Assembly: GCA_029213045.1 (NCBI GenBank)
Contig: JARGPN010000009.1
Coordinates: forward strand, 434,001 to 498,000
DNA length: 64,000 nt
Direction of reading: 5' to 3'
Source: Alcanivoracaceae bacterium
GTDB taxonomy: Bacteria > Pseudomonadota > Gammaproteobacteria > Pseudomonadales > Alcanivoracaceae
The notes under the pieces were generated by a model. The model had not been told where the DNA came from, made no database searches, and saw nothing but the letters and a program-made list of their open reading frames with translations. The position numbers and the translations under genes were made by a program. Positions 39,389 to 50,088 of this stretch are shown here, in pieces; within the stretch, counting starts at the first letter, position 1, and each line of letters starts with the position of its first letter.

Positions 39389-42300
39389 TCAGTATTGCAA
39401 GGCCACCGTATCGCTACCGAAACGGTTCCTGAGGTCTTCCAGTAATGCTTCCTCGGGCGCCACTTTCCAATCGTCCCCAAGCAGCATGGTGCCCTTCCCC
39501 AATGCATGGGACAAGGTCAGCGCCACCGGACAGCTGCCACCCCGATAAGGCGTGAGAATATCTTTAAGTTCTTGCGGCAACGCATCCCGCACGGGCACAT
39601 TCAATACAAGGCGGCGTGCAAACGATTCACGCGCGCGACGCATATCGAGAATTTCGTCGGCGATCATCGTTAAGAATGAATCTTCGCCACGATCACGACG
39701 GCGTACACCGCCGCGAATAACGAGCACCACGTCTTGCTGCAATAAGTCGCCGTACTGCTTAAAGGCCTCACCGAAAACAGACACTTCTACCCGTCCGGTT
39801 TTATCGTCGAGCGTGATAAACGCCATACGATCCCCGCTTTGCTTGCTGCGGGTTTGCCGAAGCTGCACAACTTGCCCTGCAATCACGGACACCTTACCGC
39901 GATCCGTTGGCTGCAAATGCGCCACACGGGTGCTCACCATATTGCGCAACTCGGCTTCAAACTGATCAATAGGATGGCCAGTTAAAAACAATCCCAACGT
40001 ATCTTTTTCGCCTTGTAGACGAACATCCACTTTCCACGGGCGCACACGCTGCCATGACACTTCCGTCACAGAAACTTCTGCTTCACCGCCAAACATATCG
40101 TTCATGCCAGCTTCGGCGTTACGCGCATCTTGCTCAGCCGCTTGAATTGCGTCTGGCAAGGTCGCCATCAACGTCGCCCGATCATCAACCGCTTTCTCCG
40201 GTGCCAACTGATCCAGCGCGCCGGCGCGCACTAATGCTTCCAACGAACGGCGATTCATTTTTTTCAAATCGATGCGCCGACAAAAATCGAATAAGTCCGT
40301 AAAGGGTTCGTTCTGATCGCCACGCGCTGAAACGATTGCCTCAATCGGGCCTTCGCCTAAACCTTTAATCGCACCAAGACCGTACACAACATCGTTGTCT
40401 TCATTGGCGGTAAAACGATAACCACAGGTATTCACATCCGGCGGCAGCACCTTAATGTCCATGTGGCGACATTCGTCGATAAAGGTCACCACTTTATCGG
40501 TGTTGTGCATTTCCGCAGAAATCACCGCCGCCATAAACTCGGCCGGATAATGTGCTTTTAACCACGCCGTTTGGTACGCGACTAACGCGTACGCCGCAGA
40601 GTGTGATTTGTTAAAACCATAACCCGCGAATTTTTCAACGAGATCGAAAATTTTCATGGCGAGATCAGCATCAACGCCTTTACTGACTGCACCGTCTCGG
40701 AAAAACTCTCGCTGTTTCTCCATTTCTTCGGGCTTTTTCTTACCCATAGCGCGACGCAATAAGTCAGCGGCGCCAAGCGAGTACGCGGCCAATTCCTGCG
40801 CAATTTGCATCACCTGTTCCTGATACAAAATAACGCCGTAGGTGGGCTCTAGAATGGGCTTTAACCATTCATGCTGATACTTGGGATCAGGATAGGCGAG
40901 CGGCTCACGTCCGTGCTTACGATTGATAAAGTTATCAACCATGCCCGATTCCAATGGACCGGGCCGGTACAATGCCACCAATGCGATAATGTCTTCGAAA
41001 ACATCGGGCTTGAGTTTTCGAATCAAGCCCTTCATACCTTCCGATTCAAGCTGGAAGACTGCGGTAGTCTCACCGCTTTTTAACAAGTCAAATGACGGCG
41101 TGTCATCCAACGGAATTTTCGTAATATCGATCAGTGGTTCGCCAAGGCGCTGATTTTTACTGTTTGCCGCGCGCACAGCCCAATCGATGATCGTCAGGGT
41201 TTTTAGTCCGAGAAAGTCGAACTTAACCAAACCTGCAGACTCAACATCATCCTTGTCGTATTGAGTCACCAAATTCTCGCCGAGCTCGTCGCAGTGCAAT
41301 GGTGCAAAGTCGGTGAGCTTACCCGGCGCAATAACAACGCCGCCGGCATGCTTGCCGGTATTTCGCGTTAAGCCTTCCAGCTTAAACGCCATTTCCATAA
41401 TTTCATTTAGCGCATCTTTGTCGCCGTCGTTCTCAAGCATGTCGCGTAGAGATTCTTCTTCCTCTATCGCTTTGCTCAACGTCATGCCCGGCGTCGGCGG
41501 AATCATTTTAGACAGTCGGTCGGCCAACCCATAAGGTTTACCTTGAACTCGCGCCACATCCCGCACCACCGCCTTCGCAGCCATGGTACCGAAGGTAATG
41601 ATTTGCCCTACCGCTTCGCGGCCGTATTTTTGCGCCACGTAATTAATCACGCGATCACGTTTGTCCATGCAAAAATCGACATCAAAGTCAGGCATGGATA
41701 CCCGTTCTGGGTTGAGAAAACGTTCAAACAGCAAATCGTATTCGATCGGATCAAGATCAGTAATTTCTAACGCGTAGGCAACCAAAGAGCCCGCACCAGA
41801 ACCACGACCTGGGCCAACAGGAACTTCGTTCTCTTTCGCCCAACGAATAAAGTCGGAAACGATCAAGAAGTACCCAGGGAACCCCATATCGTTAATAATT
41901 TTTAATTCAAACTGCAGTCGATCATCATATTCGGCACGACGTATTGCATAGTCTTCCGATTTTTTGTCCAAAATAGTCTCAAGCCGTTTATCTAATCCCG
42001 CTTTTGAATCTGACTCGATAAACTGCTCAATGGACTGACCGTCTGGCGTTGGGAAGTCAGGCAGGAAGTTTTTGCCAAGCGTGATATCGAGATTACAGCG
42101 ACGCGCAATTTCAACGGTATTTTCAAGTGCTTCCGGCAAATCCGAAAACAGCTCGCACATTTCTTCTGCGCTTTTTAAATATTGCTGGTCGCTATATCGA
42201 CGTGCGCGACGCGGATCATCTAATGCAGAACTTTCACGAATACACACTCGGGCCTCATGGGCCTCAAAGTCTTCGCTATCGATAAACCGCACGTCATTGG

Positions 42301-42895
42301 TGGCGACCAAGGGGATATCAAGCTGGTCGGCTAACGTAACGCTGGCATGCAAACAGTCTTCATCGCCGGAGCGACTGGTGCGTTGCACTTCTAAATAAAA
42401 GCGATCGCCGACGAGCGTTTTATAGTATTGCGCCACCGCCGCTGCATCATCGAGTTTTCCGTTAATCAGCAGCTGGCCAATTTCGCCGTGCCTGCCACAG
42501 GATAAAAACAGTAAACCGTCGCTGAGTTCTGCTACCCACTCACGCTTTATCAGCGCCCTGCCACGTTGCTGGTTTAGCTGCCACGCACGAGAGATAAGCA
42601 ATACGAGGTTTTGATAGCCGTCGTTATTTTGCACCAACGCGCATAGCCGCGCCGGCTCTTCCAGATGTTCGCTCTCCAGCCAAATATCGGCACCGACTAT
42701 GGGCTTTATTCCCATGCCTTGTGCGGCTTTATAAAATTTAATCAGGCCGAAAAGATTGGAATCGTCGGTGACACCGATGGCAGGAAAATCGAGGGCGGCA
42801 GCACGTTTCACCAGTTGCTTGACGCGCACGACGCCGTCCACCAAAGAATAATCAGTGTGCAATCTCAGATGAATAAAAGGAACGTCGGCAGCCAT
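39389..42895 (-). CDS. dnaE: DNA polymerase III alpha subunit
   Basis: The 1168-residue replicative polymerase; E. coli DnaE has 1160. The N-terminal PHP domain begins FIHLRLHTDYSLVDG. The polymerase core holds the catalytic aspartates in MPDFDVDFCMDKRD, after GPGRGSGAGSLVAYAL. The tandem helix-hairpin-helix and OB-fold domains follow (about 880-1080), with the beta-clamp-binding region inside the C-terminal third. It lies between rnhB and accA in the usual order. Confidence 0.97.
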   Translation of the reverse strand: MAADVPFIHLRLHTDYSLVDGVVRVKQLVKRAAALDFPAIGVTDDSNLFGLIKFYKAAQGMGIKPIVGADIWLESEHLEEPARLCALVQNNDGYQNLVLLISRAWQLNQQRGRALIKREWVAELSDGLLFLSCGRHGEIGQLLINGKLDDAAAVAQYYKTLVGDRFYLEVQRTSRSGDEDCLHASVTLADQLDIPLVATNDVRFIDSEDFEAHEARVCIRESSALDDPRRARRYSDQQYLKSAEEMCELFSDLPEALENTVEIARRCNLDITLGKNFLPDFPTPDGQSIEQFIESDSKAGLDKRLETILDKKSEDYAIRRAEYDDRLQFELKIINDMGFPGYFLIVSDFIRWAKENEVPVGPGRGSGAGSLVAYALEITDLDPIEYDLLFERFLNPERVSMPDFDVDFCMDKRDRVINYVAQKYGREAVGQIITFGTMAAKAVVRDVARVQGKPYGLADRLSKMIPPTPGMTLSKAIEEEESLRDMLENDGDKDALNEIMEMAFKLEGLTRNTGKHAGGVVIAPGKLTDFAPLHCDELGENLVTQYDKDDVESAGLVKFDFLGLKTLTIIDWAVRAANSKNQRLGEPLIDITKIPLDDTPSFDLLKSGETTAVFQLESEGMKGLIRKLKPDVFEDIIALVALYRPGPLESGMVDNFINRKHGREPLAYPDPKYQHEWLKPILEPTYGVILYQEQVMQIAQELAAYSLGAADLLRRAMGKKKPEEMEKQREFFRDGAVSKGVDADLAMKIFDLVEKFAGYGFNKSHSAAYALVAYQTAWLKAHYPAEFMAAVISAEMHNTDKVVTFIDECRHMDIKVLPPDVNTCGYRFTANEDNDVVYGLGAIKGLGEGPIEAIVSARGDQNEPFTDLFDFCRRIDLKKMNRRSLEALVRAGALDQLAPEKAVDDRATLMATLPDAIQAAEQDARNAEAGMNDMFGGEAEVSVTEVSWQRVRPWKVDVRLQGEKDTLGLFLTGHPIDQFEAELRNMVSTRVAHLQPTDRGKVSVIAGQVVQLRQTRSKQSGDRMAFITLDDKTGRVEVSVFGEAFKQYGDLLQQDVVLVIRGGVRRRDRGEDSFLTMIADEILDMRRARESFARRLVLNVPVRDALPQELKDILTPYRGGSCPVALTLSHALGKGTMLLGDDWKVAPEEALLEDLRNRFGSDTVALQY

Positions 42896-43038
42896 GGATA
42901 GAAACCTTAACGATGACGCGATGCGCTGACCAGTCTTGACTTTATAGACGTATGAAAATCAGGGGTTGTCGCTAAAAATTCGTGTATTAATCGCTTAAAA
43001 ACGCCTAAAAAAGAGACGCCTGATGGATCAATCAACCA

Positions 43039-43680
43039 TCACCCAGCCTTGACCGCCTCTGCAACAGGGCCAAACGAACGGCGGTGCTGCGGTAAGGGGC
43101 CAAATCGCGCCAATGCTCGCCGGTGCACTTCGGTGGGATAGCCTTTATGACGATCAAACCCGTATTGCGGATGGGCCTCATGGAGCACGTCCATTTCTGC
43201 ATCACGGGCAACTTTCGCCAAAATAGACGCGGCGCTAATGGAAGGAATGCGCGCATCGCCTTTTACCACGGCTTCCGCTGGGCATCCTAATGACGGAATT
43301 TTATTGCCGTCTATCAATGCCGCATCCGGGACCATGGATAAATTCTCTATGGCACGCTGCATCGCCAACATCGTGGCTTTAAAAATATTAAGCCGATCAA
43401 TTTCCTCTGGCTCTGCTCGCCCCAAGCTCCATGCCAATGCCTTTTCGCGAATTTCCTCCGCCAGTGCCTCACGGCGTTTTGCTGAGAGCTTCTTGCTGTC
43501 TGCGAGGCCAATAATGGGCCGTGAGGGATCGAGGATCACCGCTGAGGTGACCACGGCACCGATCAACGGACCGCGGCCGACTTCGTCGACACCGGCAATT
43601 AAAATACCGTCGCGCCAACGAAAAGCGTTAGGGATATAAGGCTCTAGGTGAGGATACTCAGGGAACAACGGCTTATTCAC
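43039..43680 (-). CDS. rnhB: Ribonuclease HII
   Basis: A 213-residue enzyme that cleaves RNA in RNA-DNA hybrids, including single ribonucleotides in DNA. The catalytic Asp32-Glu33 pair is in [13 protein letters not shown], and further acidic residues lie in DALIDGNK-like ([10 protein letters not shown]) and [11 protein letters not shown]. The start is GTG 43680, with AGGA 8 bases upstream. The lpxB-rnhB-dnaE order is conserved in Gammaproteobacteria. Confidence 0.95.
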   Translation of the reverse strand: MNKPLFPEYPHLEPYIPNAFRWRDGILIAGVDEVGRGPLIGAVVTSAVILDPSRPIIGLADSKKLSAKRREALAEEIREKALAWSLGRAEPEEIDRLNIFKATMLAMQRAIENLSMVPDAALIDGNKIPSLGCPAEAVVKGDARIPSISAASILAKVARDAEMDVLHEAHPQYGFDRHKGYPTEVHRRALARFGPLPQHRRSFGPVAEAVKAG

Positions 43681-43725
43681 GACTCACTTCCTCAGCTTTC
43701 CTCAGCGCAAAACACTAATTGCCAA

Positions 43726-44865
43726 TCAACGCAATAAAACAGCAATCGCCTCAGCAGCGCGTTCGCTGGCCTGACGCCTCAATACGCCATGCAAGTATTG
43801 GAAGCGCGCAGAAACGGTAGCACGCTGCTTGGCGTTATCAAGCCATTGATTCACTGCGGCGGCAAGCGCCTTGGGGGTCATTTCGCTTTGTATGAGCTCT
43901 GGCACAAGCTCTTCATCCGCCAGCAAATTGGGCAAGCTGACGAACTTTGTTTTCACTAGGTGGCGCATAATGGCGTAGGTTAGGCCAGTAACTCGGTAGC
44001 CCACCACCATCGGTTTTTTCAGCAATAGCGCTTCAAGCGTTGCAGTGCCGGAGGCCAGCATCACAACATCTGCCGCCGCCATAGCGGTATGACTGTCGCC
44101 GTGAATCAGCGTGACGTCGCGTCGATCACCGAGCAGCGGCGCAAGTTCGTCATAGCGCGCTTGGCTCGCCGCGGGAATAACAAACTGTAGGTCTGGGCGC
44201 TGCTCACGTAGCAGATCCATTGTTTCCAAAAACGCGGGCCAAATTTGCCGTACTTCGCCGCCCCGACTACCAGGCAGCACTGCCAGCACTTCTCCCTGCA
44301 AAGATAATTTTAAATCTTGTCGCGCTTTTTTGGGGTCAACATCAAATGGGATTTGATCAGCCAGAGGATGCCCGACAAATTCTACCGGCATCTGATGTTC
44401 TTCATAGAACTTGGCCTCAAAGGGCAGCAGCGTCAGCATCAAATCGATGGTGGCTTTTATGCCTTTGACACGCCCCTGTCGCCACGCCCACACAGAAGGA
44501 CTTACGTAATGCGCTGTACGTATTCCTTTTTTGTGCAATCGCTTAGCAATAGGCAAATTAAAATCGGGCGAATCAATGCCAATATACAGATCGGCTTTTT
44601 CCGTCAAAATATAGTCGATTAAATCACGACGACGGCGCAGCAGTTCAGGCAAGCGCCCCAACACTTCGCTAATCCCCATCACAGAAAGCCGCTCCATATC
44701 AAAGCGCGACTGCAATCCGGCAGCGATCATGCGCGGGCCACCAACACCAATAAACGTGGCACCGGGAAGCTTGGCTTGCAGGTGTTCAATGAGTCCGGCA
44801 CCAAGAATATCGCCGGAGGCTTCTCCGGCGACAATGGCAATTTTCTTAGGGGGAAGAGAGGTCAT
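43726..44865 (-). CDS. lpxB: Lipid-A-disaccharide synthase
   Basis: A 379-residue glycosyltransferase that joins lipid X and UDP-2,3-diacylglucosamine to give the lipid A disaccharide at the inner face of the membrane. Motifs include AGEASGDILGAGLI, GIDSPDFNLPIAKRLH and LPGSRGGEVRQIWP, with the C-terminal ASGTATLEALLLKKPMVVGYR split over several strands. It overlaps lpxA by one base (TAATG) and is translationally coupled to it. Confidence 0.96.
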   Translation of the reverse strand: MTSLPPKKIAIVAGEASGDILGAGLIEHLQAKLPGATFIGVGGPRMIAAGLQSRFDMERLSVMGISEVLGRLPELLRRRRDLIDYILTEKADLYIGIDSPDFNLPIAKRLHKKGIRTAHYVSPSVWAWRQGRVKGIKATIDLMLTLLPFEAKFYEEHQMPVEFVGHPLADQIPFDVDPKKARQDLKLSLQGEVLAVLPGSRGGEVRQIWPAFLETMDLLREQRPDLQFVIPAASQARYDELAPLLGDRRDVTLIHGDSHTAMAAADVVMLASGTATLEALLLKKPMVVGYRVTGLTYAIMRHLVKTKFVSLPNLLADEELVPELIQSEMTPKALAAAVNQWLDNAKQRATVSARFQYLHGVLRRQASERAAEAIAVLLR

Positions 44866-45638
44866 TACTCGCGTGTAATGCCGCGATTACTATTTTTGAG
44901 GGACTCAAAAAATAACGCGATTTCAGGGCTGGTCTGCGCATCAGGCTCAATGCGTTCGAGCGCTTCATTCAGCGTTAACCCACTGCGATACAAGGTGCGA
45001 TAGGCTGAACGCAGCTCGCTAATTAGTTCTTTGCTATAACCGCGACGCTTCATGCCTTCGTAGTTCATGCCGCGTGCGCGCGCGGGATAACCTTGGACCA
45101 TCACAAATGACGGCACGTCCATATTAATCGCCGAGAACATTGACGACATGGCGAAGGAACCAATTTTGCAAAATTGATGAACGCCAGTGAACCCACCAAG
45201 GATCACGCCATCGCCCACATGCACGTGCCCAGCCAGCGACGCATTATTGGCTAAAATACAATTGCTACCCACGATGCAATCGTGCGCAACGTGGACGTAT
45301 GCCATCAACAAGTTGTCGCTGCCGATACGGGTTAGGCTGTTGTCTTGAATGGTGCCGCGATGAATGGTGACACTCTCGCGAATAACGTTGTTGTCACCAA
45401 TTTCTAAACGGGTCGGTTCACCTTTATATTTTTTGTCTTGGCATTCTTCACCAACTGAGGCGAACTGAAAAATACGATTTCCCGCGCCAATGGTTGTCGG
45501 GCCATTAATCACAACGTGCGGACCAATAACGCACCCAGCACCGATAACAACATCGGGGCCGATCACCGAATAGGGGCCAACTTGGACGTCAGCAGCCAAT
45601 TCAGCTTTGGGGTCAATAATCGCGGTGGGATGTATCAT
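44865..45638 (-). CDS. lpxA: UDP-N-acetylglucosamine acyltransferase
   Basis: A 257-residue left-handed beta-helix trimer that carries out the first step of lipid A synthesis, adding a hydroxyacyl chain from ACP to the 3-OH of UDP-GlcNAc. Hexapeptide repeats run from IHPTAIIDP to about residue 190. The catalytic His119 lies in AYVHVAHDC, matching His125 of E. coli. The chain length used cannot be read with confidence. It is in the lpxD-fabZ-lpxA-lpxB block. Confidence 0.96.
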   Translation of the reverse strand: MIHPTAIIDPKAELAADVQVGPYSVIGPDVVIGAGCVIGPHVVINGPTTIGAGNRIFQFASVGEECQDKKYKGEPTRLEIGDNNVIRESVTIHRGTIQDNSLTRIGSDNLLMAYVHVAHDCIVGSNCILANNASLAGHVHVGDGVILGGFTGVHQFCKIGSFAMSSMFSAINMDVPSFVMVQGYPARARGMNYEGMKRRGYSKELISELRSAYRTLYRSGLTLNEALERIEPDAQTSPEIALFFESLKNSNRGITRE

Positions 45639-45708
45639 CGTTTATCCACAAACATTCAAAGCGAGCATTGAATTTATCAGAGTAACGCAGATAGGTCAGC
45701 GACAAGGC

Positions 45709-46149
45709 TCACCCTTCGCGACGCTGCTCCGCAACAATCAGCTCTGCCGACGCGGCCAATTCACCGCCAACATACGCTTCACCGGAGAATTTCAAGATAT
45801 TGCGTTTCACGGCCAGAAAGCGTGCTCGCAGCTCAAGCTGGTCGCCTGGCACAACGCGACGCTTAAATCGTGCCTTGTCCACGCCACACAGCACGTACAT
45901 GTAGTTATCCGAGGGGCGCTTTCCTTGCGTCACAAACCCGAGAATACCGGCTGCTTGCGCCATCGCTTCGATGATCAACACACCTGGCATGATGGGTTCT
46001 TCAGGAAAATGGCCTGTGAAATAAGGCTCATTGATTGATACGTTCTTAATCGCCACCACTTCTTTACCCGCTTCGACGCTAATAACGCGATCGACCAATA
46101 AGAACGGATAGCGATGAGGAAGGTATTTCCTAACTTCAATTGATTCCAT
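45709..46149 (-). CDS. fabZ: 3-hydroxyacyl-ACP dehydratase FabZ
   Basis: A 146-residue hotdog-fold dehydratase of fatty acid elongation; it competes with LpxA and LpxD for hydroxyacyl-ACP. The catalytic His is in [20 protein letters not shown] (shown only in part: [11 protein letters not shown]) and the Glu in [10 protein letters not shown] 46149 gives the usual N terminus [16 protein letters not shown] and has AGGA 10 bases upstream; the frame extends 11 codons further without support. Confidence 0.95.
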   Translation of the reverse strand: MESIEVRKYLPHRYPFLLVDRVISVEAGKEVVAIKNVSINEPYFTGHFPEEPIMPGVLIIEAMAQAAGILGFVTQGKRPSDNYMYVLCGVDKARFKRRVVPGDQLELRARFLAVKRNILKFSGEAYVGGELAASAELIVAEQRREG

Positions 46150-46196
46150 TGTGGTTCTGTCCTGGAGGCGGCAATGCCGCATGGTTACTGCTTTCG

Positions 46197-47219
46197 TTAC
46201 TCGCTATCGCGAGCCTTTTCTAACAGCTTGACCCGGCGAAACAGGTCATCAAGATGGCGGGCGCGAACGGTATTCTTGCGCCAACGAGCATGCTCATCAA
46301 CCGGCGCACCGGAAGCATACACACCTGGCTTCGTAATGGAACCGGAAACCAGACTCATGCCCAACACTTGAACATTATCAGTTATCTCAAGGTGGCCAGC
46401 GACACCGACAGCGCCACCCAACAAGCAGCGACTGCCAATTTTACTGCTGCCAGAAATACCGACTTTTCCAGCTAACGCAGTGTGATCGCCAATAACAACG
46501 TTATGAGCGACCTGCACCTGGTTATCAATAATCACGCCTGTGCCAATAATGGTGTCTTCAATGGCACCGCGATCAATGGTCGTGCAAGCGCCGATATCGC
46601 TGTCGGCACCGATTTTCACACCACCCACTTGTGAAATCTTAATCCAACCTTCACTGCTAGGGGCAAAACCGAATCCGTCTGAACCAATCACGGTATTGGC
46701 ATGCACATTACAGCGCGGCCCAATTTCAACATCGTGATAGATTGCCACACCCGGCCAAATGCGTGCACCTGCACCAATAGAGGTGCGCGCGCCAATAAAC
46801 ACATTCGCCATAATGACGGCATTGGCGCCGACATGCGCATCGCCTTCGATGACAACGTTGGGACCAATACTCGCGCTGGCATCGATTTGTGCAGACGGAT
46901 AGACCACTGCCGTGGCGTGTATCCCTGCAACAGCGACTGGCATCCTATCAAAGTGACGGGTCACGCGAGCAAACGCCAAATAAGGATCTTTCACCGCCAA
47001 CGCAGGCACAGGACTGAACGCCACCTGGTCAGGCGAACACAACACCGCCGCAGCTTTGGTTTCTTCCAAGTAGCCGCGGTATTTAGCATTGGCGAGGAAA
47101 CTTAATTGTCCAGGGCCCGCCGATTTAAGCGTGCCCAACCCTGAAATCTGCACGGCGCCATCGCCATGCAGCTCAGCATCAAGTTCTTTCGCAAGTTGTG
47201 CCAGCGTAAACACGGTCAT
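46197..47219 (-). CDS. lpxD: UDP-3-O-(3-hydroxyacyl)glucosamine N-acyltransferase
   Basis: A 340-residue beta-helix enzyme that adds the second hydroxyacyl chain in lipid A synthesis. The N-terminal uridine-binding domain (about 1-100) has [13 protein letters not shown]. The hexapeptide helix follows, with the catalytic His region [17 protein letters not shown], and a C-terminal helix ends the chain. It starts 5 bases after the skp stop and is followed by fabZ after a 47-base gap. Confidence 0.96.
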   Translation of the reverse strand: MTVFTLAQLAKELDAELHGDGAVQISGLGTLKSAGPGQLSFLANAKYRGYLEETKAAAVLCSPDQVAFSPVPALAVKDPYLAFARVTRHFDRMPVAVAGIHATAVVYPSAQIDASASIGPNVVIEGDAHVGANAVIMANVFIGARTSIGAGARIWPGVAIYHDVEIGPRCNVHANTVIGSDGFGFAPSSEGWIKISQVGGVKIGADSDIGACTTIDRGAIEDTIIGTGVIIDNQVQVAHNVVIGDHTALAGKVGISGSSKIGSRCLLGGAVGVAGHLEITDNVQVLGMSLVSGSITKPGVYASGAPVDEHARWRKNTVRARHLDDLFRRVKLLEKARDSE

Positions 47220-47224
47220 TGCTA

Positions 47225-47725
47225 TTACTTAATTTGATTCATTTTTTGAGTAACTTTGCGCGTGATGTCGAATTCTTCACTCATGAAAAGCACTGCTTGG
47301 CGCGTGATCACGATGTCAAATTTACCTTCCTTCGCAATTGCATCTACCGCTTGCTTGAAACGAGGCTCCATTAGCTCAAGCATTTCGTTACGGTCTGCTT
47401 CGATACGCTTCTGCGCTAACTGCTGACGTGAACGGAAATCCAACATTTTTGCATCGTGCTTATCTGACAAGGCTTTCTGCTCATCCTTGCTCATGGTTAA
47501 GCCGTCTTTCTTTAACTTTTCTTGAATGGCGATAATTTCTTTTTGCAAACCCAGCATTTCAGCTTCTTTGCCTTTCATATCGGCTTCGAGTTTGCCGGTA
47601 CGGGTTTTTACTTCAGTGGTTTCTGCAATCGCACCAATAGGATCGATCACCGCAATTTTCATTTCAGCTGATGCCAATACCGGCACTAACAACAAAGCAC
47701 ATAGCGCGAATTTAATTGTTTTCAT
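47225..47725 (-). CDS. skp: Periplasmic chaperone Skp (OmpH)
   Basis: A 166-residue periplasmic chaperone that holds outer-membrane proteins on their way to the Bam complex. The signal peptide (MKTIKFALCALLLVPVLASA) is followed by a short beta strand (MKIAVIDP) and two long charged helices (about 45-125) that form the tentacles, then a closing strand (KFDIVITRQAVLFMSEEFDIT, here split at the Gln). It sits 8 bases after bamA, the conserved bamA-skp-lpxD order. Confidence 0.94.
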   Translation of the reverse strand: MKTIKFALCALLLVPVLASAEMKIAVIDPIGAIAETTEVKTRTGKLEADMKGKEAEMLGLQKEIIAIQEKLKKDGLTMSKDEQKALSDKHDAKMLDFRSRQQLAQKRIEADRNEMLELMEPRFKQAVDAIAKEGKFDIVITRQAVLFMSEEFDITRKVTQKMNQIK

Positions 47726-47733
47726 AATTCCTC

Positions 47734-50088
47734 CTAGAACACCTGACCCAATGAGAACTGGAATGTTTCCGTATCGTCGCCAGGCTGATCTTTTATGGGT
47801 TTAGCAAAATTGAAACTGAGCGGACCAATCGCTGTTAGCCATGTTAAGCCAATACCAGCTGAATAGCGCAACTCAGTACTATCAAACTGGAACAGATTGT
47901 CAATCTGCTCAGTCTGAAACACGTTGCCGACGTCCGCGAACAAGAATGTACGGACACTACGGCTATTGGCAGCAAATGGCGTTGGGAAGATAAGCTCTAA
48001 GCTACCCTCCACCAACATATTACCGCCTAATGGATCTGGATCAGGGTCAGTGGTACCGGCCAAGACGTAAGCCACAGCAGGAGAGCGTGGTCCTAATGAA
48101 CGCGACTCATAGCCACGAACCGAGCCAATGCCGCCTGAATAGAAGTTCTCGAAGAACGGCAGCACCAAGTCACTGCCGTAGCCGTCACCAAACCCTAGAT
48201 CGCCACGGGTGCGTACCACCCATTTTTTGCTGAGAGGGAAATACCGCTGCCCGGTCCACGTTGCCTTATAAAAGAGATAGTCACTTCCGGGAACAGCAAC
48301 TTCTAAACCAACATTCTGCGACCAGCCTCTATCCGGCAAGATGCCTCGGTTAAGCGTACTTTTTTGCCAACCAATATTTGCCTTAAAGGAATCGAAGGTG
48401 GTGCCTTCGGTCAGCAAGAAACGGGCGATATCGACCGCCACGAAATCCCCAGTGGTAATATCAATACGATCAACACCGACACCGAAACTCAGTCGCGAAT
48501 ATTCCGAAATCGGATAGCCGTACGTTACGCTACCACCTGCTCTGTCCGCGGCGTATGACGCCACGGTCGTTTGATCGTAATCAATCGCCGAATAAAACAG
48601 ATTGAAGCCGCGACTAACACCGTCAAGCGTGTAGTAAGGGTTGTAATGAGAGAAGCTATAGGAATCTCGCACATCGCTGCGACTCAACGAAAACGACACG
48701 CGATTACCAGACCCTCGGAAATTATTTTGGCTGATACTTGCACCGAAAATAAATCCGCTAGCATCGGAATAACCAATATTGGCGCCCACAGAGCCAGACG
48801 GCTGCTCTTCTACATCAAAGTTAACGTCGACTAAATCGTCAGCACCTGGAATACGCGCGGTATCCGCCTGCGCCGTACTGAAGAAGCCGAGTCTCTGTAA
48901 ACGGTCACGAGAAAGATCAATCAATGCAGAATTTGCCGGCGCAGTTTCGAACTGGCGCATTTCACGCCGCAACACTTCATCCGACGTTTTGTGATTGCCG
49001 GCGAAATTAACACGACGCACATACACTTTACGGCCCGGCTCGATAAAGAAGGTGACGTCTACCGTATCGTTCTCTTCGTTCACTTCGGTGAAGCCATTTA
49101 CCTGAGCAAACGTGTACCCCTCGTTACCCAAGCGACGCGTCAACAAATCGCTGGTATAGGTCATTAACTGCTGCGAGAAGATTTGATTTTTACGGACGAC
49201 CAGTAGCGGCTTTAGCTGCTCTTCATCAACGACCAGCTCACCGGACAGCTTTACGTTGCCAACCTTGTATCGCTTGCCCTCTACAACGTTCGCAGTGATA
49301 AAGACTTCCTTACGATCTGGCGTGACCGCCACTTGCGTGGACTCGATGGCAAAGTTGATATAACCGCGATCTAAATAAAAGGAACGCAGCTTTTCCAAAT
49401 CACCCGACAATTTTTCCCGAGCGTACTTATCGTCGCCTTTAATAAACGACCAAAAGTGCGAAGGCTTCAGTTCGAATGATTGAAGAATTTCTTCGTCTTT
49501 GAAAAGGGTGTTGCCGACAACATTGATATCGCGAATACGCGCTGCCTTACCTTCATAAATCTTAATCTTCAGCGCGACTCTATTGCGCGGCAAAGGAATT
49601 GATTCAGTATTAACACTGGCGCCATAGCGACCCTGCGAAACATATTGGCGCTGCAATTCACCGGTGATGCCGGCAAGCGTTGATCTACGATAAACCGAAC
49701 CCTCAACCAATCCCGATGCTTTCAAACCTTTGCGCAGCTGGTCTTCATCAATGGACTTATTGCCTTCGAGGTCAATACGCGCGATAGAAGGACGCTCGGA
49801 CACAACAACGACCAACACGTCGCCGTCTCGCCCGATTTGCACATCTTCAAAATCACCACTGCTATACAAGCGCTTAACGGCCGCTGAAATCTTCTCAGCA
49901 TCCACCGTATCGCCGTCTTTAATGATGAGGCTTTTAAATACTCGTTCGACGGGAATACGTTGTAATCCGTCAACACGAATATCACGCACACGAAATGACT
50001 CAGCTGCTTGCGCAGTGAGTGCAGTAAATAACAAAAGAAGCCCCAGCGACTTAACAACAACGCGCAGCAAATTGCCCCCGAAAATCAT
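47734..50088 (-). CDS. bamA: Outer membrane protein assembly factor BamA
   Basis: A 784-residue outer-membrane barrel that inserts beta-barrel proteins. A signal peptide ends at about residue 28 (LTAQA-A). Five POTRA domains follow (about 30-425, starting FRVRDIRVDGLQRI), then the 16-strand barrel. The conserved lid-loop motif is VRGYESRSLGPRSP, and the chain ends in a typical C-terminal barrel strand (FQFSLGQVF) with Phe last. The start overlaps the rseP stop by four bases. Confidence 0.97.
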   Translation of the reverse strand: MIFGGNLLRVVVKSLGLLLLFTALTAQAAESFRVRDIRVDGLQRIPVERVFKSLIIKDGDTVDAEKISAAVKRLYSSGDFEDVQIGRDGDVLVVVVSERPSIARIDLEGNKSIDEDQLRKGLKASGLVEGSVYRRSTLAGITGELQRQYVSQGRYGASVNTESIPLPRNRVALKIKIYEGKAARIRDINVVGNTLFKDEEILQSFELKPSHFWSFIKGDDKYAREKLSGDLEKLRSFYLDRGYINFAIESTQVAVTPDRKEVFITANVVEGKRYKVGNVKLSGELVVDEEQLKPLLVVRKNQIFSQQLMTYTSDLLTRRLGNEGYTFAQVNGFTEVNEENDTVDVTFFIEPGRKVYVRRVNFAGNHKTSDEVLRREMRQFETAPANSALIDLSRDRLQRLGFFSTAQADTARIPGADDLVDVNFDVEEQPSGSVGANIGYSDASGFIFGASISQNNFRGSGNRVSFSLSRSDVRDSYSFSHYNPYYTLDGVSRGFNLFYSAIDYDQTTVASYAADRAGGSVTYGYPISEYSRLSFGVGVDRIDITTGDFVAVDIARFLLTEGTTFDSFKANIGWQKSTLNRGILPDRGWSQNVGLEVAVPGSDYLFYKATWTGQRYFPLSKKWVVRTRGDLGFGDGYGSDLVLPFFENFYSGGIGSVRGYESRSLGPRSPAVAYVLAGTTDPDPDPLGGNMLVEGSLELIFPTPFAANSRSVRTFLFADVGNVFQTEQIDNLFQFDSTELRYSAGIGLTWLTAIGPLSFNFAKPIKDQPGDDTETFQFSLGQVF

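Noticed and set aside
43021-43041. TGATGG...CCATCA inverted repeat after rnhB
   Set aside because: Six-base weak stem, and the T-run starts several bases later; too weak to call a terminator.
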